Of a stretch of DNA of 64,000 nt, positions 48,191-58,689 are shown in pieces (position 1 is the stretch's first letter; every line of letters begins with the position of its first letter). Origin of the DNA: Acheta domesticus (lineage: Eukaryota > Arthropoda > Insecta > Orthoptera > Gryllidae). The notes under the pieces were generated by a model. The model was not told the DNA's origin. It did no database searches and saw only the letters and a program-made list of their open reading frames with translations. Both the position numbers and the translations under genes were made by a program. The stretch spans positions 185,009,829 through 185,073,828 of the forward strand of contig JAHLJT010009419.1 of assembly GCA_031308135.1 (NCBI GenBank), read 5' to 3'.

Positions 48191-48289
48191 GCTAGTAAGC
48201 CGTAAGGTTTTGTATGCATCACGGGCGTTACTAGATGTTTTTGCCCGTCGGGCGACATCCAGCCCCCGACAACATCCAATCCACGTTTT

Positions 48290-48790
48290 GTGGGTTCTTG
48301 ATACCGAAAAATCGAATGACGGCAAAACGTCCATCCGTCCGTCAGTTCGTCCGTCCGTTCGTCTGTCCGTCCGTACGTGAACAACGCTAGCAGCTGAACC
48401 GTTGAGCCGATTTTCTCCAAAATTGGTATTACCCATTCTGGCTGATCTGGCTGATGTCGCGGCCTTTTGAATTTGAAACCGATTTGGGGGGTGGGGTACT
48501 TCCAAGAAGCCTCTGGAACATTTACAAAATTTTCAACAAAAAAAGGCTCCATCGTTTTTGATTTTGTTCTGTTGGATAGTGTGAAGGACGTTTAAGTAAA
48601 TGGTGCAGCTCTCTTGTTCGTTGATAGATATCCTTCGTCGAAGATAGATATTTTTCCTTTACTAAAATCTGTTCCTTAAAGATAGATTTTGAAATTAAGT
48701 CATGTACAATTTTTCGAAAATTTGAGTACTTTTCGCGTAATTTTGCATGTAAGTACGGGCGAGAAAGTACGTGTGGTAAGAAAGTGCTAT
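48290..48790 (+). repeat. CGTCC-family repeat
   Basis: It begins TTGATACCGAAAAATCG, then GGCAAAACGTCCATCCGTCC and a CGTCCGTTCGTCTGTCCG run. CGATTTTCTCCAAAATTGG, GATCTGGCTGATG, a GAATTTGAAACCG block, AAAGGCTCC and the tail GCGAGAAAGTACGTGTGG follow. This copy lacks the hairpin head but has the clearest signature run. Confidence 0.75.
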
Positions 48791-49145
48791 TTGAGCACCA
48801 CTAGTTTCATTGGGTAAACGTTTGCTTTTCTTGTTTTTATGTATTGCAATTTTGTGCGTTCCATCTGATTTTAATGATCTTTTTTTATTGCAGGTAATAA
48901 TACCGTGTACATTATTGCAAGTGGATCTAATTTTGTAATCATCTACCCGGGTAAGTTTTATTTCATTAAGTATTTCATTTTATTTAGTATTTGTGTAGTG
49001 TGTAGAACTTTAGAACCATGGAGTTCACGTGGAAATTAGGAGATTGCATTATTGGTACTTTTATAACTTTTTGGTGAGTGCTCTACACAAGGATGAAAAT
49101 GCCAAATGTTACTCTCCAAATCGGCGTCAGTGCATTTCTGCAATA

Positions 49146-49699
49146 CAGGGTGTCCGGGGAGGAAACATCGAAACTTCGAAAATAAGCTCTTAAGGCAATT
49201 GTAAGCATATTTTGTCTAATAAACTACGTTGATAATCCGAATGGTTGGGCCGCAATGAGCACTCAAAAGGTGGTTTAAAAAATTGATTTCTAGGCAAAAA
49301 TTTGCATTATGGAAATATAGAAACACTTCAGGAAGATATAAATTGTTTATTATATATAAAATAAATTAATATATTTGCACAGGCAAAAAATAAGCGAGAA
49401 ATATAAAAGCAGTCGAATAATGTAAATTGGGTGCTTTTTTATTTCTCGCTTAATTTCTCTTTCTAAAAAAATATATTCATTTCTTTCGTAAATAATAAAC
49501 AATTTACAAGATTCTTGAGCGTTTCTCTGCTTCTATAATGCAAATTTTTGCCTCGAAATCATTTTTTCAAAGCTAATTTTGAGTGCTCATTGCGGCTGAA
49601 CCATTCGGAATATCCACGTAGTTTATTAGACAAAATATGCTTAGAATTGTCTTAAAAGCGTATTTTCGAAGTTTCGAATTTTCCTCCCCGGACAGCCTG
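49146..49699. mobile_element. 554-bp palindromic Tc1/mariner-type MITE
   Basis: The left end is CAGGGTGTCCGGGGAGGAAA and the right end is its near-perfect inverse, TTTCCTCCCCGGACAGCCTG, each flanked by TA (49144-49145, 49700-49701). The arms are about 270 bp and stay complementary almost to the centre (matching blocks include TTTGTCTAATAAACTACG, GCAATGAGCACTCAAAA and CAAAAATTTGCATTAT). The TA duplication and end sequence fit the Tc1/mariner superfamily. No transposase. Confidence 0.88.
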
Positions 49700-49779
49700 T
49701 ATGAATTACGTCAGACTTGAATAAATGGATTTTCAATTCGATTATCTTGTGATATTTACTGAGAGCTAACGCGGTGGAA

Positions 49780-49990
49780 TGAGTGCTCATGACCTAGAGG
49801 TTGGAGCGTAATCCTTCAACTGCTGAGAATGGGGCTCGATCCCCACCCAATCCATGTGGAATTTGGTGAGGACAAATTTTTTGTATGTTCTTCCGTTTTT
49901 CTTGGTTTTCACTCCACCATTTCTCCATCATCGTTCACCTCATCAGCTCCTAGCTCCACTCATCAGCTTCACCACATCCTAACTCCACTC
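49780..49990 (+). mobile_element. tRNA-derived SINE-like repeat
   Basis: GTGGAATGAGTGCTCATG may be an A box, and GGGGCTCGATCCCC (49830-49843) fits a B box. A tail with repeated CACTCATCAGCT(T/C)-like motifs follows. It differs in the body from family T. Confidence 0.5.
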
Positions 49991-50477
49991 ATCAGATCAT
50001 AATTCGTAGGTTTCAGTAACTTCAGCTTTCTTTGAAACCCAGTAAATAAAATAAGCTAGCAATAAACAAACGAGCTTGTAATGAAAAATGTGGAGTTGGT
50101 AAAAGTCCTGTTGATAAAAGTTAAATACCTGGTGTTTGATCCCTGGTTTTTGACCTATTCCAGAAAAAAGCGTTGAAAGATCGGTTACTAAAGGTCTCCC
50201 AGGGTCAAAAAAAACTTCCACTACGTATGCCCGAACATGGCCTTCCCCCTCCAAAGCTACAAAGATTACCCCGCCTGCATGCGCTCTTTGTCTCAACATA
50301 GCTCCCTCTGTCTTTCCCTCGTAGGTCGCGCGGTAATTCAACACTGCGGGTTTGGCGATAACAAACTGAGGAGCGAGAAGGATCAGACGAAAGGCAGCTT
50401 ACGTGTTTCTACAGGAGGGGTTGTCCAAACCTTCAACAGAAAATACTCCGTGTCTCGAAAAAGGGTTTCAGTAATAG

Positions 50478-50777
50478 GATAATGGATGTGAAATCTGGAC
50501 CATGGGCACAAAAATTCGCAGTAGGATTCAGACTGCCGAAATGAAGTTTTTAAGGGGTTGTATTGGTACCACAAGGAGAGACAGGATCCGCAATGAAGAG
50601 ATACGTAACTACCTAGGAATTTATAATCTGAATGGCAAAATTGACGAATACAGGAAAGCATGGAGAGACCACATTGATAGAATGGAGGACACACGAATAC
50701 CAAAACAGATTCTGAAATATAAGCCAAGAGGAAAACGATACATAGGAAGACCGAAGAGAAGATGGATAGACCAATAG
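50478..50777 (+). pseudogene. RTE-like LINE C-terminal fragment
   Basis: It encodes TAEMKFLRGCIGTTRRDRIR, NEEIRNYLGIYNLNGKIDEY, WRDHIDRMEDTRIPKQIL and GRPKRRWIDQ, ending at TAG. This is the standard C-terminal region of many insect endonuclease/reverse-transcriptase polyproteins. The fragment is open with few lesions, but it is 5'-truncated and lacks the polymerase. It belongs to a different subfamily from the copy at 1-377. A trinucleotide microsatellite follows, as is common at such LINE tails. Confidence 0.88.
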
Positions 50778-50813
50778 AAGGAGACGCAACGGAACGAAAG
50801 GTCTAATGCTTGG

Positions 50814-50842
50814 AGCAGCAGCAGCAGCAGCAGAAGAAGAAG

Positions 50843-50871
<29 letters not shown>
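50814..50871. repeat. (CAG)n(AAG)n microsatellite at a LINE tail
   Basis: Six CAG-type units switch to about twelve AAG units, then AGTAGTAATAGGATAATG. GTAATAGGATAATG is also found at 50471-50484, just before the LINE fragment, so it may be a target duplication or tail-derived copy. Confidence 0.9.
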
Positions 50872-50874
<3 letters not shown>

Positions 50875-50959
50875 GTAATAGGATAATGTGATGGACCAAC
50901 ACTTTGATTAATCAGTAATTTCTTTGGACACTCCTGGCACTGCGAGTTTCTTCTTCTGA

Positions 50960-51330
50960 CGATAAGAGTACTGATGACGAGTGACGGCCAGTGCGATCGC
51001 TGCCGGGCTTTTGTGTACAGAACCCCCAAACAAGCCTACGATTCGGCTGCCTGTTTCGTATTGTCAAACATTCGGAGAGGTTCTGTTATGTTTCGAGCGG
51101 CAATAGCGTGGCATTCAGTTGTTCCTGTCATTACCCTCACTGGCTGGATTACTGCGAAAGAATATCTCGACATCCTCAACAATGAAATGCTTACAATGCC
51201 TATCATATTTTTGCCAAACATTGGCATATTGCAAGCTGATAATGCGCTTATACACAGAAAAAAAGGCGTGGTTTGCAGATCATCATAAATCATCAAATAT
51301 TTTCCCTGGTCTTCCCATCTTTGAATTGTA
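50960..51330 (+). pseudogene. Tc1-family transposase fragment
   Basis: The frame reads FVYRTPKQAYDSA, RGSVMFRAAIAWHSVVPVI, WITAKEYLDIL and LQADNALIH. These match the Tc1 order VWRxPxEAY, GGSVMVWAAISW, GRITAxEYxDIL and FQxDNAPIH. The second catalytic Asp is kept, but the frame ends soon after. WFADHH is readable in another frame. The N-terminal DNA-binding part is absent. Confidence 0.82.
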
Positions 51331-51334
51331 CTCG

Positions 51335-51880
51335 GTGTCTTCCTACAACTACAAAGTTGAAGATAGACAGATTTTCCCTTCAAATGAAATTTGTTGAACA
51401 TTGTTAGTTCTTTCATTAAGGTCATGCACATTTTTTTAACATTCTAGTAGTTCTCGCGCAATGTTGAAAAAAGAATTGAAACAAGAAAATTAACATCTAG
51501 GACGACGTTTTACTGTTCTTTCATATTCTTAAAAAAATATTTCCGTTCTACTATTAGGAAACCAAAAAATTAAGAAAATGTCCAAAAAACGTACTTTTGA
51601 CGGAGATAGATGGTAGCTGGCAAGATTGTGTGGCATGTCCGAATAGCTAACCCTGACCAAAGGAAATAGAAAACTAATAAGGGAAGGTCTGTGCCATTCT
51701 GTTGCACCACTAGTTTCTTGAAAGTTTTCGTGCATATAGTGCTAATTGCATATATCAGTATTTGCTAATTGCATATATCAATCAATCAATATTTGTATAA
51801 CAAGATTGATTTTGATGTATTCTTTTGTTTTTCAAAAATTACACAAATGTATTTTTTTAATATGACTCACGCTGGTAAAA
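51335..51880 (+). repeat. CGTCC-family repeat, 3' part
   Basis: GTGTCTTCCTACAACTAC, TTAGTTCTTTCATTAAGGTC, a TTCTCGCGCAATG block and the tail GTATTCTTTTGTTTTTC match 19745-20065. The Tc1 fragment sits immediately upstream, in the place where the head would be. Confidence 0.7.
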
Positions 51881-51994
51881 TTCACATTTCGAACGATTTG
51901 TAAATACAGTTGCATTTATGATAACCGTATTCTCTTCGCCCTAATTAGCAAACTGCATCTGCCTGAAATTTTCTTCGTTACACAGCTACAGAAA

Positions 51995-52115
51995 CTGAGA
52001 TGACTGTAACAGAAAGCTACAAGTGTAATTTTGCCCGACCGGGAATTGAATTCGGGATCACACCATGGGAAGCTAGTACGCTTCCTACGAGCCACTTTGG
52101 AACTACATGTGATTA
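51995..52115 (-). mobile_element. tRNA-derived SINE fragment (minus strand)
   Basis: The minus strand reads AAAGTGGCTCGTAGGAAGCG (A-box-like) and then CCGAATTCAATTCCCGGTCG (B-box-like) at tRNA spacing. The cloverleaf is degenerate, so it is not a functional tRNA. Confidence 0.55.
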
Positions 52116-52534
52116 CGCTAGATATATAGTATTTCAGTATGCAATGAAGATATTATTGAACTTCTTTATCGGATCACAAAATCTTACGTTTTCTCTATTG
52201 TCTAATTCATGCTGAGCCTAGAACGAATTGCATTTCGTTAAGTCTGGATAGTAGGGTATTTAATGGCATTATGAGTGTCCATGTAGTTTAGAATGCCTTC
52301 TTTCTGAAAGTGTTCACTAACGAGAATTTGTTTAAGATATTATATCATTTGGGATTTGTTCTGGGCAAAACGAGACAAGAGAAGGCACTCAGAGACAAGG
52401 CGTCTCTCTGCTTCTCAGAAGTTTTTTCGTTGGTGATGCGGATGAAATAATTACATTAATATGTTCAGCAAACTATTTTACTGTGTGTTAATTTTGTACA
52501 TACGTTGTCTGTGTATTTGCTTGTGTGATTGAAG

Positions 52535-52768
52535 TTTCCGGGCATTAAAATGGCTATGGTCATTTGTTCCGTTAGTGTAGTTAATGCTTTTATCCCGAAA
52601 GGAGGCGTTATCCTCCCTATTGGATAGGGAGATCCGGCGCCGACCTACACATAAGCTTGCAGGAGTTTCCGCCTCGAGGTATCTTCTCTAGTGGGCACTG
52701 ACCCAGCCAGGATAAGCTCTAAGCTCCTGACTGGTCTCGCGACGTTCGTAGTAGAGTAGTGCACGTAA

Positions 52769-52806
<38 letters not shown>

Positions 52807-53085
52807 CGGGGAAAGAGGAGAAAGAATGAGGAGGGGAAAATCGTGTACAGTCCGTGACCCTTTTGTTAGGGTACTTCCTCAGACACGCCTGATAGTGATT
52901 GGTGATACCACGGAAAAGTACCGATCCGAGATGCCGAGCGCTAGAATTTTCCAGACAGCGACTGATGTCGCCCTAACTATAGCGTATAGTATCGAAAATC
53001 TGCCACCGTTGGGACTCGAATCTAGGACTTCCCGGTCAGAGTCACGGAAAAAAACGGTACTGCTGACTCTGGGCTAATTCAGCTG
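52535..53085 (-). mobile_element. SINE family P with tRNA-like head (minus strand)
   Basis: The minus-strand head includes TTAGCCCAGAGTCAGCAG and, at 53000-53025, CTAGATTCGAGTCCCAACGG (B box). The body then carries GAAAATTCTAGCGCTCGGC, a GTACCCTAACAAAAGGG block, a (GT)n tract, GTAGGTCGGCGCCGG and a tail at 52540-52600. This copy shows most clearly that family P is tRNA-derived. Confidence 0.7.
52773..52804. repeat. (GT)n microsatellite
   Basis: About 16 GT units inside the SINE family P copy, at the place where the other copies have shorter GT or CA tracts. Confidence 0.95.
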
Positions 53086-53089
53086 ATTT

Positions 53090-54889
53090 TGTTTGTTGGT
53101 ATTTGTTGTGATGAAATTGAGTTGTCATTACTAGCAAATAAAGTTTGTATTTTATTGTCAGTTTACTTTCTTTTATTCTGTTATTGTTGTTTTTCGCACT
53201 TGTATATGTGTGTTACGTTTAAATGTGAATTTTAAAGAATATTTCGACTCATAAAATGAAAAGTTTTGTTATTTTATTAGAAAATGTTTAAACAAACACT
53301 CAAACATTTCAGTGTTTTTTTTTCGAGGGGCTTTTACGTGTGTTTTTTAAACCGAGTGTTTTTTGTTTTTTGGGGGCTGAGCAAAATTTAGCCAAATCTG
53401 TACAACAGAATTTGTATGGTTCTTAGAATAATGAAACAAAATAATCCATAATTTGCATTATTCCCATGAATATTCTAAATATTCCTTCATTGATACCTAG
53501 AGATACTCACACTTTCTTTATGTGAGATAACTTAATTTTCGTTGTCAACAAATTTGTCTTCAATCGACTCCGCGTCTTCTTTGATAGTCAATGGTTTTAA
53601 CTATGACTAAATGTTATTTCTGACTGCAAGCTGTTATAATGAATGGTCTTACTGTCGGTATGTGGAAACGTCAAAACAGATTGATTTTGGTTTTAGACAA
53701 ATTAGAGAAGGGCTTTTTCATGTGAGCAGACAGGAAACGGAAAAATGCGAAAACTGTTTTGAAATCTGTCCGAAATTGCACAGGCGTTACGATTTGCGTT
53801 GAGGTACTTCTGATTTAAATATTTTTGGTTATATTTCTCGGTAAAACGTGATTTTAGATATTCTTTTCAATTACTCCTCTCCCAATCGTATAATTTCGTA
53901 ACAAATTGACTATATCCCCAGCCAATAAGTGCACGTATTTTGTCATGGCCCCTTACATCATTGTTCAGCCCTTCATTAATTTTTTAAGAACATGAATATT
54001 TAGGAATGTTTTTCCTGTTTGGCCGCGTTTTAACGAAGTGCTGTGACGAAGACATTGGTGACGCAACGTCCGTGGAGTGGTGAGGAAAGTGTTGGGCTCG
54101 GTGAAGGCTCCTAGGCAGGCAGCCACGAGGCCTCGGGGATGAACCACGGCGAAGCGCAGAGAATGCGAGTTTTTTCTTGTCGCTCTCTCCCCCTCCCATC
54201 CTCCCCCCTCTCCAACTCCCCTTCTCCTCCGCTTTCCCTCCCTCCCGCTCACCGACCATCACCCACCATTCTGTTTTTAAAATCTCTTTAGCTCTTGTAC
54301 AGAATGGGAAACAAGTTTGCGAGTCGATTATATCATGCTCCTAGAAACGTTATGAAAAGAAAACTACGAACAACTGGGTTTCAAATACGTTTTGGGGGAC
54401 CGAACAATTGTTATTTCTTGTGTAAAACGTGTTTATCACCGTCAGAGGGAAAGACCTTGTGCTAGTTGATTTCTCCCAATATTGTATTTGAGAACATTTT
54501 CTGCTGGAATAATACATTTTTGTCTTTTTTATATTAATCAGTACGAAGATAAACTTTTAATCCTAAACAGTATAAGATCTTTGTTGCTATGCTTGAATGC
54601 TATTAAATGATATTCAGATACAGTTACCGCGTTACTAAGCACCTTATTAGCCGTACGTGCCACAAAGAGAGGAATTTTCCTTACAAAGTGCTGTTTAAAA
54701 TATACTAAATAATTGTGATACAGTTTGCCGTTTCAAGAAATTGGATGAGAGATTTGCACACAATAGGGCAAAACATTGATTGTACATAATTTGCAATGTA
54801 ATTAATATCATAACCGATAGAATTTTACAGGCAAGTCGTAGACTTGTGTGACCATGTTTGCGTGTTGTATCACTACGTTTTGATATTGT
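53090..54889. other. Mostly AT-rich stretch with a GC-richer patch
   Basis: The patch at 54050-54260 ends in a CCTCCC-rich pyrimidine tract. No coding region or repeat family can be supported. Confidence 0.4.
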
Positions 54890-55265
54890 TCAGCTGATTA
54901 TGAGAACAGTCATGTGTATTGATTGGTCCATTCCCCGATCAATATCTGACGAATGCTGGAGCAGTACCTTAACAAACGGACCCCGGATCGCGCGGGATCT
55001 TTCCTTATTGAACCTTGTCCCTTCTTCTCCCCTTACACTTACATGCACTGTACTACCACTTATGCCTGGAGCCCAGAGCTTGTTCCGGCTATGGGGGTGC
55101 CCCGTTGATGGCAATAACTGGAGGGGCAAACCTCCCGCAAGCTAACACTTAAGTAAGTCCGCGCCGGATCTCACGTTCTTGCGTGTGAGAGACACCGTCG
55201 TCACAGAGGTTAACTTGCACTACACTTACGGGTCTACATAGTAGTTGACGCGCCCGGAAATATGA
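54890..55265 (+). mobile_element. SINE family P
   Basis: GTACCTTAACAAACGGACC, CCTTACACTTACATGCACTG, a CCCGCAAGCTAAC block, GCGCCGGATCTCACG and the tail ACTTACGGG...TTGACGCGCC match the copy at 59.3 kb in order. Confidence 0.68.
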
Positions 55266-55630
55266 AATTATAAATTCAATGGTACATACATAAATGAAAT
55301 AAGTTCCTAGTAATACAATGCCTTGTAATTTGCTTCAATACTGTAATTGTAATCCTGCCACACACAGCTATTCAAGATGTAAAATCCTTTATTTTATGGC
55401 AAGCCCTCGATTACGGGCTGACTTTCTTTCGTACTGAACTACTTCTTACTTGTAGGCAATGGCTTTTATACTAATGGAGTTTTTTACAGTTCTCCCAGTT
55501 TTGTGAAGTTTTATTTATCCCCAGTATTTGAATTTACGCATATATTTTCTTAAAATAAAATAAAAAATTAAATTGAATCTGACAGATTCATATTCCTTTG
55601 TATGCGTGTTCTTATTCCGATACCAACGCG

Positions 55631-55812
55631 AGTCCTGTGAAATTTGTACTTTTATTTTCCTCCCTTACGATGGCAAGCTGAAGGAATGTTGTCATGGGTG
55701 ATTAACTTGGCTGCAAACTAGAGTCCTGTGAAATTTGTACTTTTGTTTTCCTCCCTTACGATGGCAAGCTGAAGGAATGTTGTCATGGGTGATTAACTTG
55801 GCTGCAAACTAG
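55631..55812 (+). repeat. Two-copy 91-bp tandem duplication
   Basis: Units 55631-55721 and 55722-55812 differ at a single position (CTTTTATTTTCC versus CTTTTGTTTTCC). High identity means a recent event or recent gene conversion. No gene is involved. Confidence 0.95.
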
Positions 55813-56079
55813 TTCTTTCAACCGGAACTTGCCTGTCTTATTTGTATGTATATTCTTCTGTCTTATTTGTAATGGTTACGTAATATTGTAATTTTACATC
55901 TTGTAACATACTAATTCTTCATCCATCTCTTCAAAACTTCCTTCAGCAAACGATTTTTCGTTTTTCAACGCAGTTTTCGAAGTTTCAGAAGTTTTAATGA
56001 AAATTAAGTCTACACTACCCTTATATGCGCTTTTCGATCTATTTTGGAAAGAAATTAAACACAAAATATAGAGCTGCCG
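55813..56079. other. AT-rich spacer
   Basis: Nothing recognised. Confidence 0.4.
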
Positions 56080-56280
56080 ATCCCGGTGGCCGAGATCGTT
56101 AAGGCACTGGTGTCGTGGCGATCTCGGACCGAAGGGTCACGGGTTCGAGTCCCGCCTCGGGTATGGTTGTATTTGTGTTCGTCCCTTAACCCCTTATCAT
56201 CTTCATAGTTACCATAACGTTAAACCCAATAGTGGTCGCTAAGACCTAGATGTTGATGCGACCTGTTTAGATATTTTGGA
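56080..56280 (+). mobile_element. tRNA-derived SINE, family T
   Basis: The head resembles a class II tRNA (Leu/Ser-like): A box GGTGGCCGAGATCGTTAAGG, and B box GGGTTCGAGTCCC (56141-56153). It then runs CGGGTATGGTTGTATTTGTG and TAGTGGTCGCTAAGACC. The acceptor ends do not pair, and a SINE body follows, so it is a SINE rather than a tRNA gene. Confidence 0.78.
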
Positions 56281-56763
56281 AACTTGTCAAGGTTTGGCTC
56301 CAAATTCCCCGAAAACGTCCCATAGACTGTAAAAATAGTACAAAAGTTTCGTTTTATTTATTTTATCATTAAGTTTACCTTGTAAATTTAATCAAAGACA
56401 TATTGTTTACCGTTTTTGTTTATTTATATAATATTGGGTAGTTGGGAATGTAAATGGATCAAAATGGGTATAAAAAAAGAATCATTGAACAGACAAAATC
56501 CTAATTCACTTACCAACTTTATGACGTGTCTAAATGTTACAAACACTGCAAATTAGAAGTTAAAAATACAACATTACTTCTTTTCATTTCTCGACTCCTG
56601 TGACGAAACGACTTTTCGACATTTGCCTTCAGAAAAGAAAAGATCAAGAAGTGAACAAGATTTTGTTCGTAGAACAAGTCTACTTTTAGCACATCTACGA
56701 CGATGCATAGTTTTTAATAATATTTAGTTATAAACAAAAAACCACATTGCATGGTAAATATAT
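56281..56763. other. AT-rich stretch with a weak ribozyme-like motif
   Basis: On the minus strand, CTGAAGGCAAATGTCGAAAA (56614-56633) resembles locus 1 at 8.7 kb but lacks one side of stem II. It is probably a deletion relic. Nothing else seen. Confidence 0.35.
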
Positions 56764-56964
56764 TACATATGCATTCAAGTTGAACTATAGACTGTCTCTT
56801 GTACAAATTGTTGAGTTAATGAAAGTTCCAAATGATTTTCAGACAGTCGTAATGTTTATTCAAAAATAGCCAAGTGAATAATAATATGTGTATTTTTGAA
56901 TAAACATTGCGACTGTCTGATAATCATTTGGAACTTTCATTAACTTAACTACATATGCATTCAA
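56764..56964. mobile_element. Long hairpin flanked by 15-bp direct repeats
   Basis: The left arm 56814-56868 (AGTTAATGAAAGTTCC ... TTCAAAAATA) and the right arm 56891-56945 (TATTTTTGAATAAAC ... CTTTCATTAACT) are inverted repeats of about 55 bp with few mismatches, separated by 22 bp. TACATATGCATTCAA occurs exactly at 56764-56778 and 56950-56964. This may be a small foldback element with a long target duplication. Confidence 0.75.
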
Positions 56965-57394
56965 CTACAAGATTGACTTTTTTTGTATAAGTCAGTATTC
57001 AATATTTATTTCACTAAGTATTTATAAGTCAGCACATTTAAAGATCTAATTTTGTTGGGTATGTTTCATTAGGAAAATAAATCTAGCTTCAGTAAAATAT
57101 ATGCAAGCGTGGGTCGAAAATAGTCAACTTTTTCCATTTTGTGGCATTGAGAGGTTTTAGGGTTTTACAAAATTTACCTAGTTATAAAGCTTACTTTTTT
57201 GATATATTAGAGCGAAAAATTTGGACCGATTTTTGTGTAAATTTTGAATATGTCTTTCGGGCTTCATACCCTTCAAAAATTAATCTAATACCCCCAAAAT
57301 ATATATTTAAGATCACCCCCAAAATGAAAATCTCGTTTTGAATTTTGACATTCATAGAGTTCGGCATCGAACGGGCAAAATCCTTCTAGCGGTT
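56965..57394. other. AT-rich spacer
   Basis: Nothing recognised. Confidence 0.35.
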
Positions 57395-57545
57395 TAGGCG
57401 CTTGTGTAGTTCAGAGACTAATATTTTGGAGGGAATAAACAGAATCATAAATCTCCAAAACGTGTATTTCCGTCAAAATCTCAACACCAGTTTGTTTGCA
57501 GCATTACATAACTTTAATTGATTATGCGAGAAAGTAAACATTGTC
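57395..57545 (-). repeat. CGTCC-family head fragment (minus strand)
   Basis: The minus strand reads TTTACTTTCTCGCATAATC, AAAGTTATGTAATGCTGC and GATTTTGACGGAAATACACG, matching the head and next block of the copy at 40.9 kb. The stem is shortened. Confidence 0.6.
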
Positions 57546-57954
57546 AGTAAACCAGGATTATCAAGCGTTAAAGTGAATGAAATCTATGGTAAAAGTAGTA
57601 TACCTTCTTGAAAATCTAGTAGACATTTTCGCGTCTTCGTAAAAAATAAATAAAAAGCTTGTGAGAGGTGGACTGCGTAATTTTACCTAATATATTATTG
57701 TCTTATACCGTGAAATTATTCATTCGTATATTTTTTATCTTCAATCTCATTTTAATCGTAAGTTCACTTTTCGTACAATTGTATATTATAATTTTGTCAG
57801 TAGTGCTGATATGTGCAAAGCAAACCATCAATTAAATTCCCGATCTTTAGTGGTATTGAGGACGAGATGAACGTGTAATACATTTCGTCATTTTGTCACA
57901 AATCACTGGTGGCTGTACCAGCAAACATTTTACTTAACGAAATACCACCCTCGA

Positions 57955-58082
57955 ATGGCTCCTCCCCTGCCAGAGTCGCTTTGGCTGGAAGAAGCGCAGG
58001 AGGAAAATGGACGCTCGCGAGCCAGCCGCGGGCGCGCCGCAGCCAAGGCGGCAGGGGCCCGGTTGCACCGGCCGTGGCGCGG

Positions 58083-58171
<89 letters not shown>

Positions 58172-58185
58172 CGGCTGCTAGTTAG
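57955..58185. repeat. GC-rich island with (CCG)28 microsatellite
   Basis: A perfect or nearly perfect CCG tract occupies 58085-58170 inside a CpG-dense block that starts near 57955. Poly-Ala, poly-Pro and poly-Arg frames across it are compositional. Flanks are AT-rich. Confidence 0.9.
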
Positions 58186-58689
58186 CCTACTTTCCAGCTC
58201 TTGGAAAAGGTGCCTGTAGTAATCCCACCGGCTAGCCTCTCTCAAGGTCGATCCATTGGCCTCTGTGAAGAGTGGAGTAATAATCGAAACCCAGTGCACG
58301 TATGTACTCGTATTATAGTAGTAGTTGGACAAACAAAGGCTTCCGTGAAAGTCGACAGTAAGTGAAAATATATTCATGTCTTATTTACCTTTTTGCCTTT
58401 TCTTTTCTTATTTATCTTACCAGGATTCGAAAATTCTTATTTATATTTACCGACAAATACATTCTAGCTCTTTTATTTATTATTATCAATACTAGTTTCT
58501 CAATTTTTGAGTTATTTAAATACCTTTAGCATTTCTAATTTACCGTATAAACTTTGTAGCAATGCATTGTAATTTTGTTTGTGTAGTAATATCGATTATT
58601 TTAATAGGTGGGATTGGCTGTGATTGGATAATTGAAAAGTTCGAATAATGTAAAATAATCTTACACCAAAACATAACCATACACCAAAG
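58186..58689. other. AT-rich spacer
   Basis: Nothing recognised. Confidence 0.35.

Noticed and set aside
50621..50902. Poly-Leu/Ser open frames over the (AAG)n tract
   Set aside because: Microsatellite translation on the strand opposite the LINE fragment.
56080..56165. Functional tRNA gene
   Set aside because: A and B boxes are present, but the acceptor stem does not pair and a SINE body follows; a tRNAscan run would be decisive.
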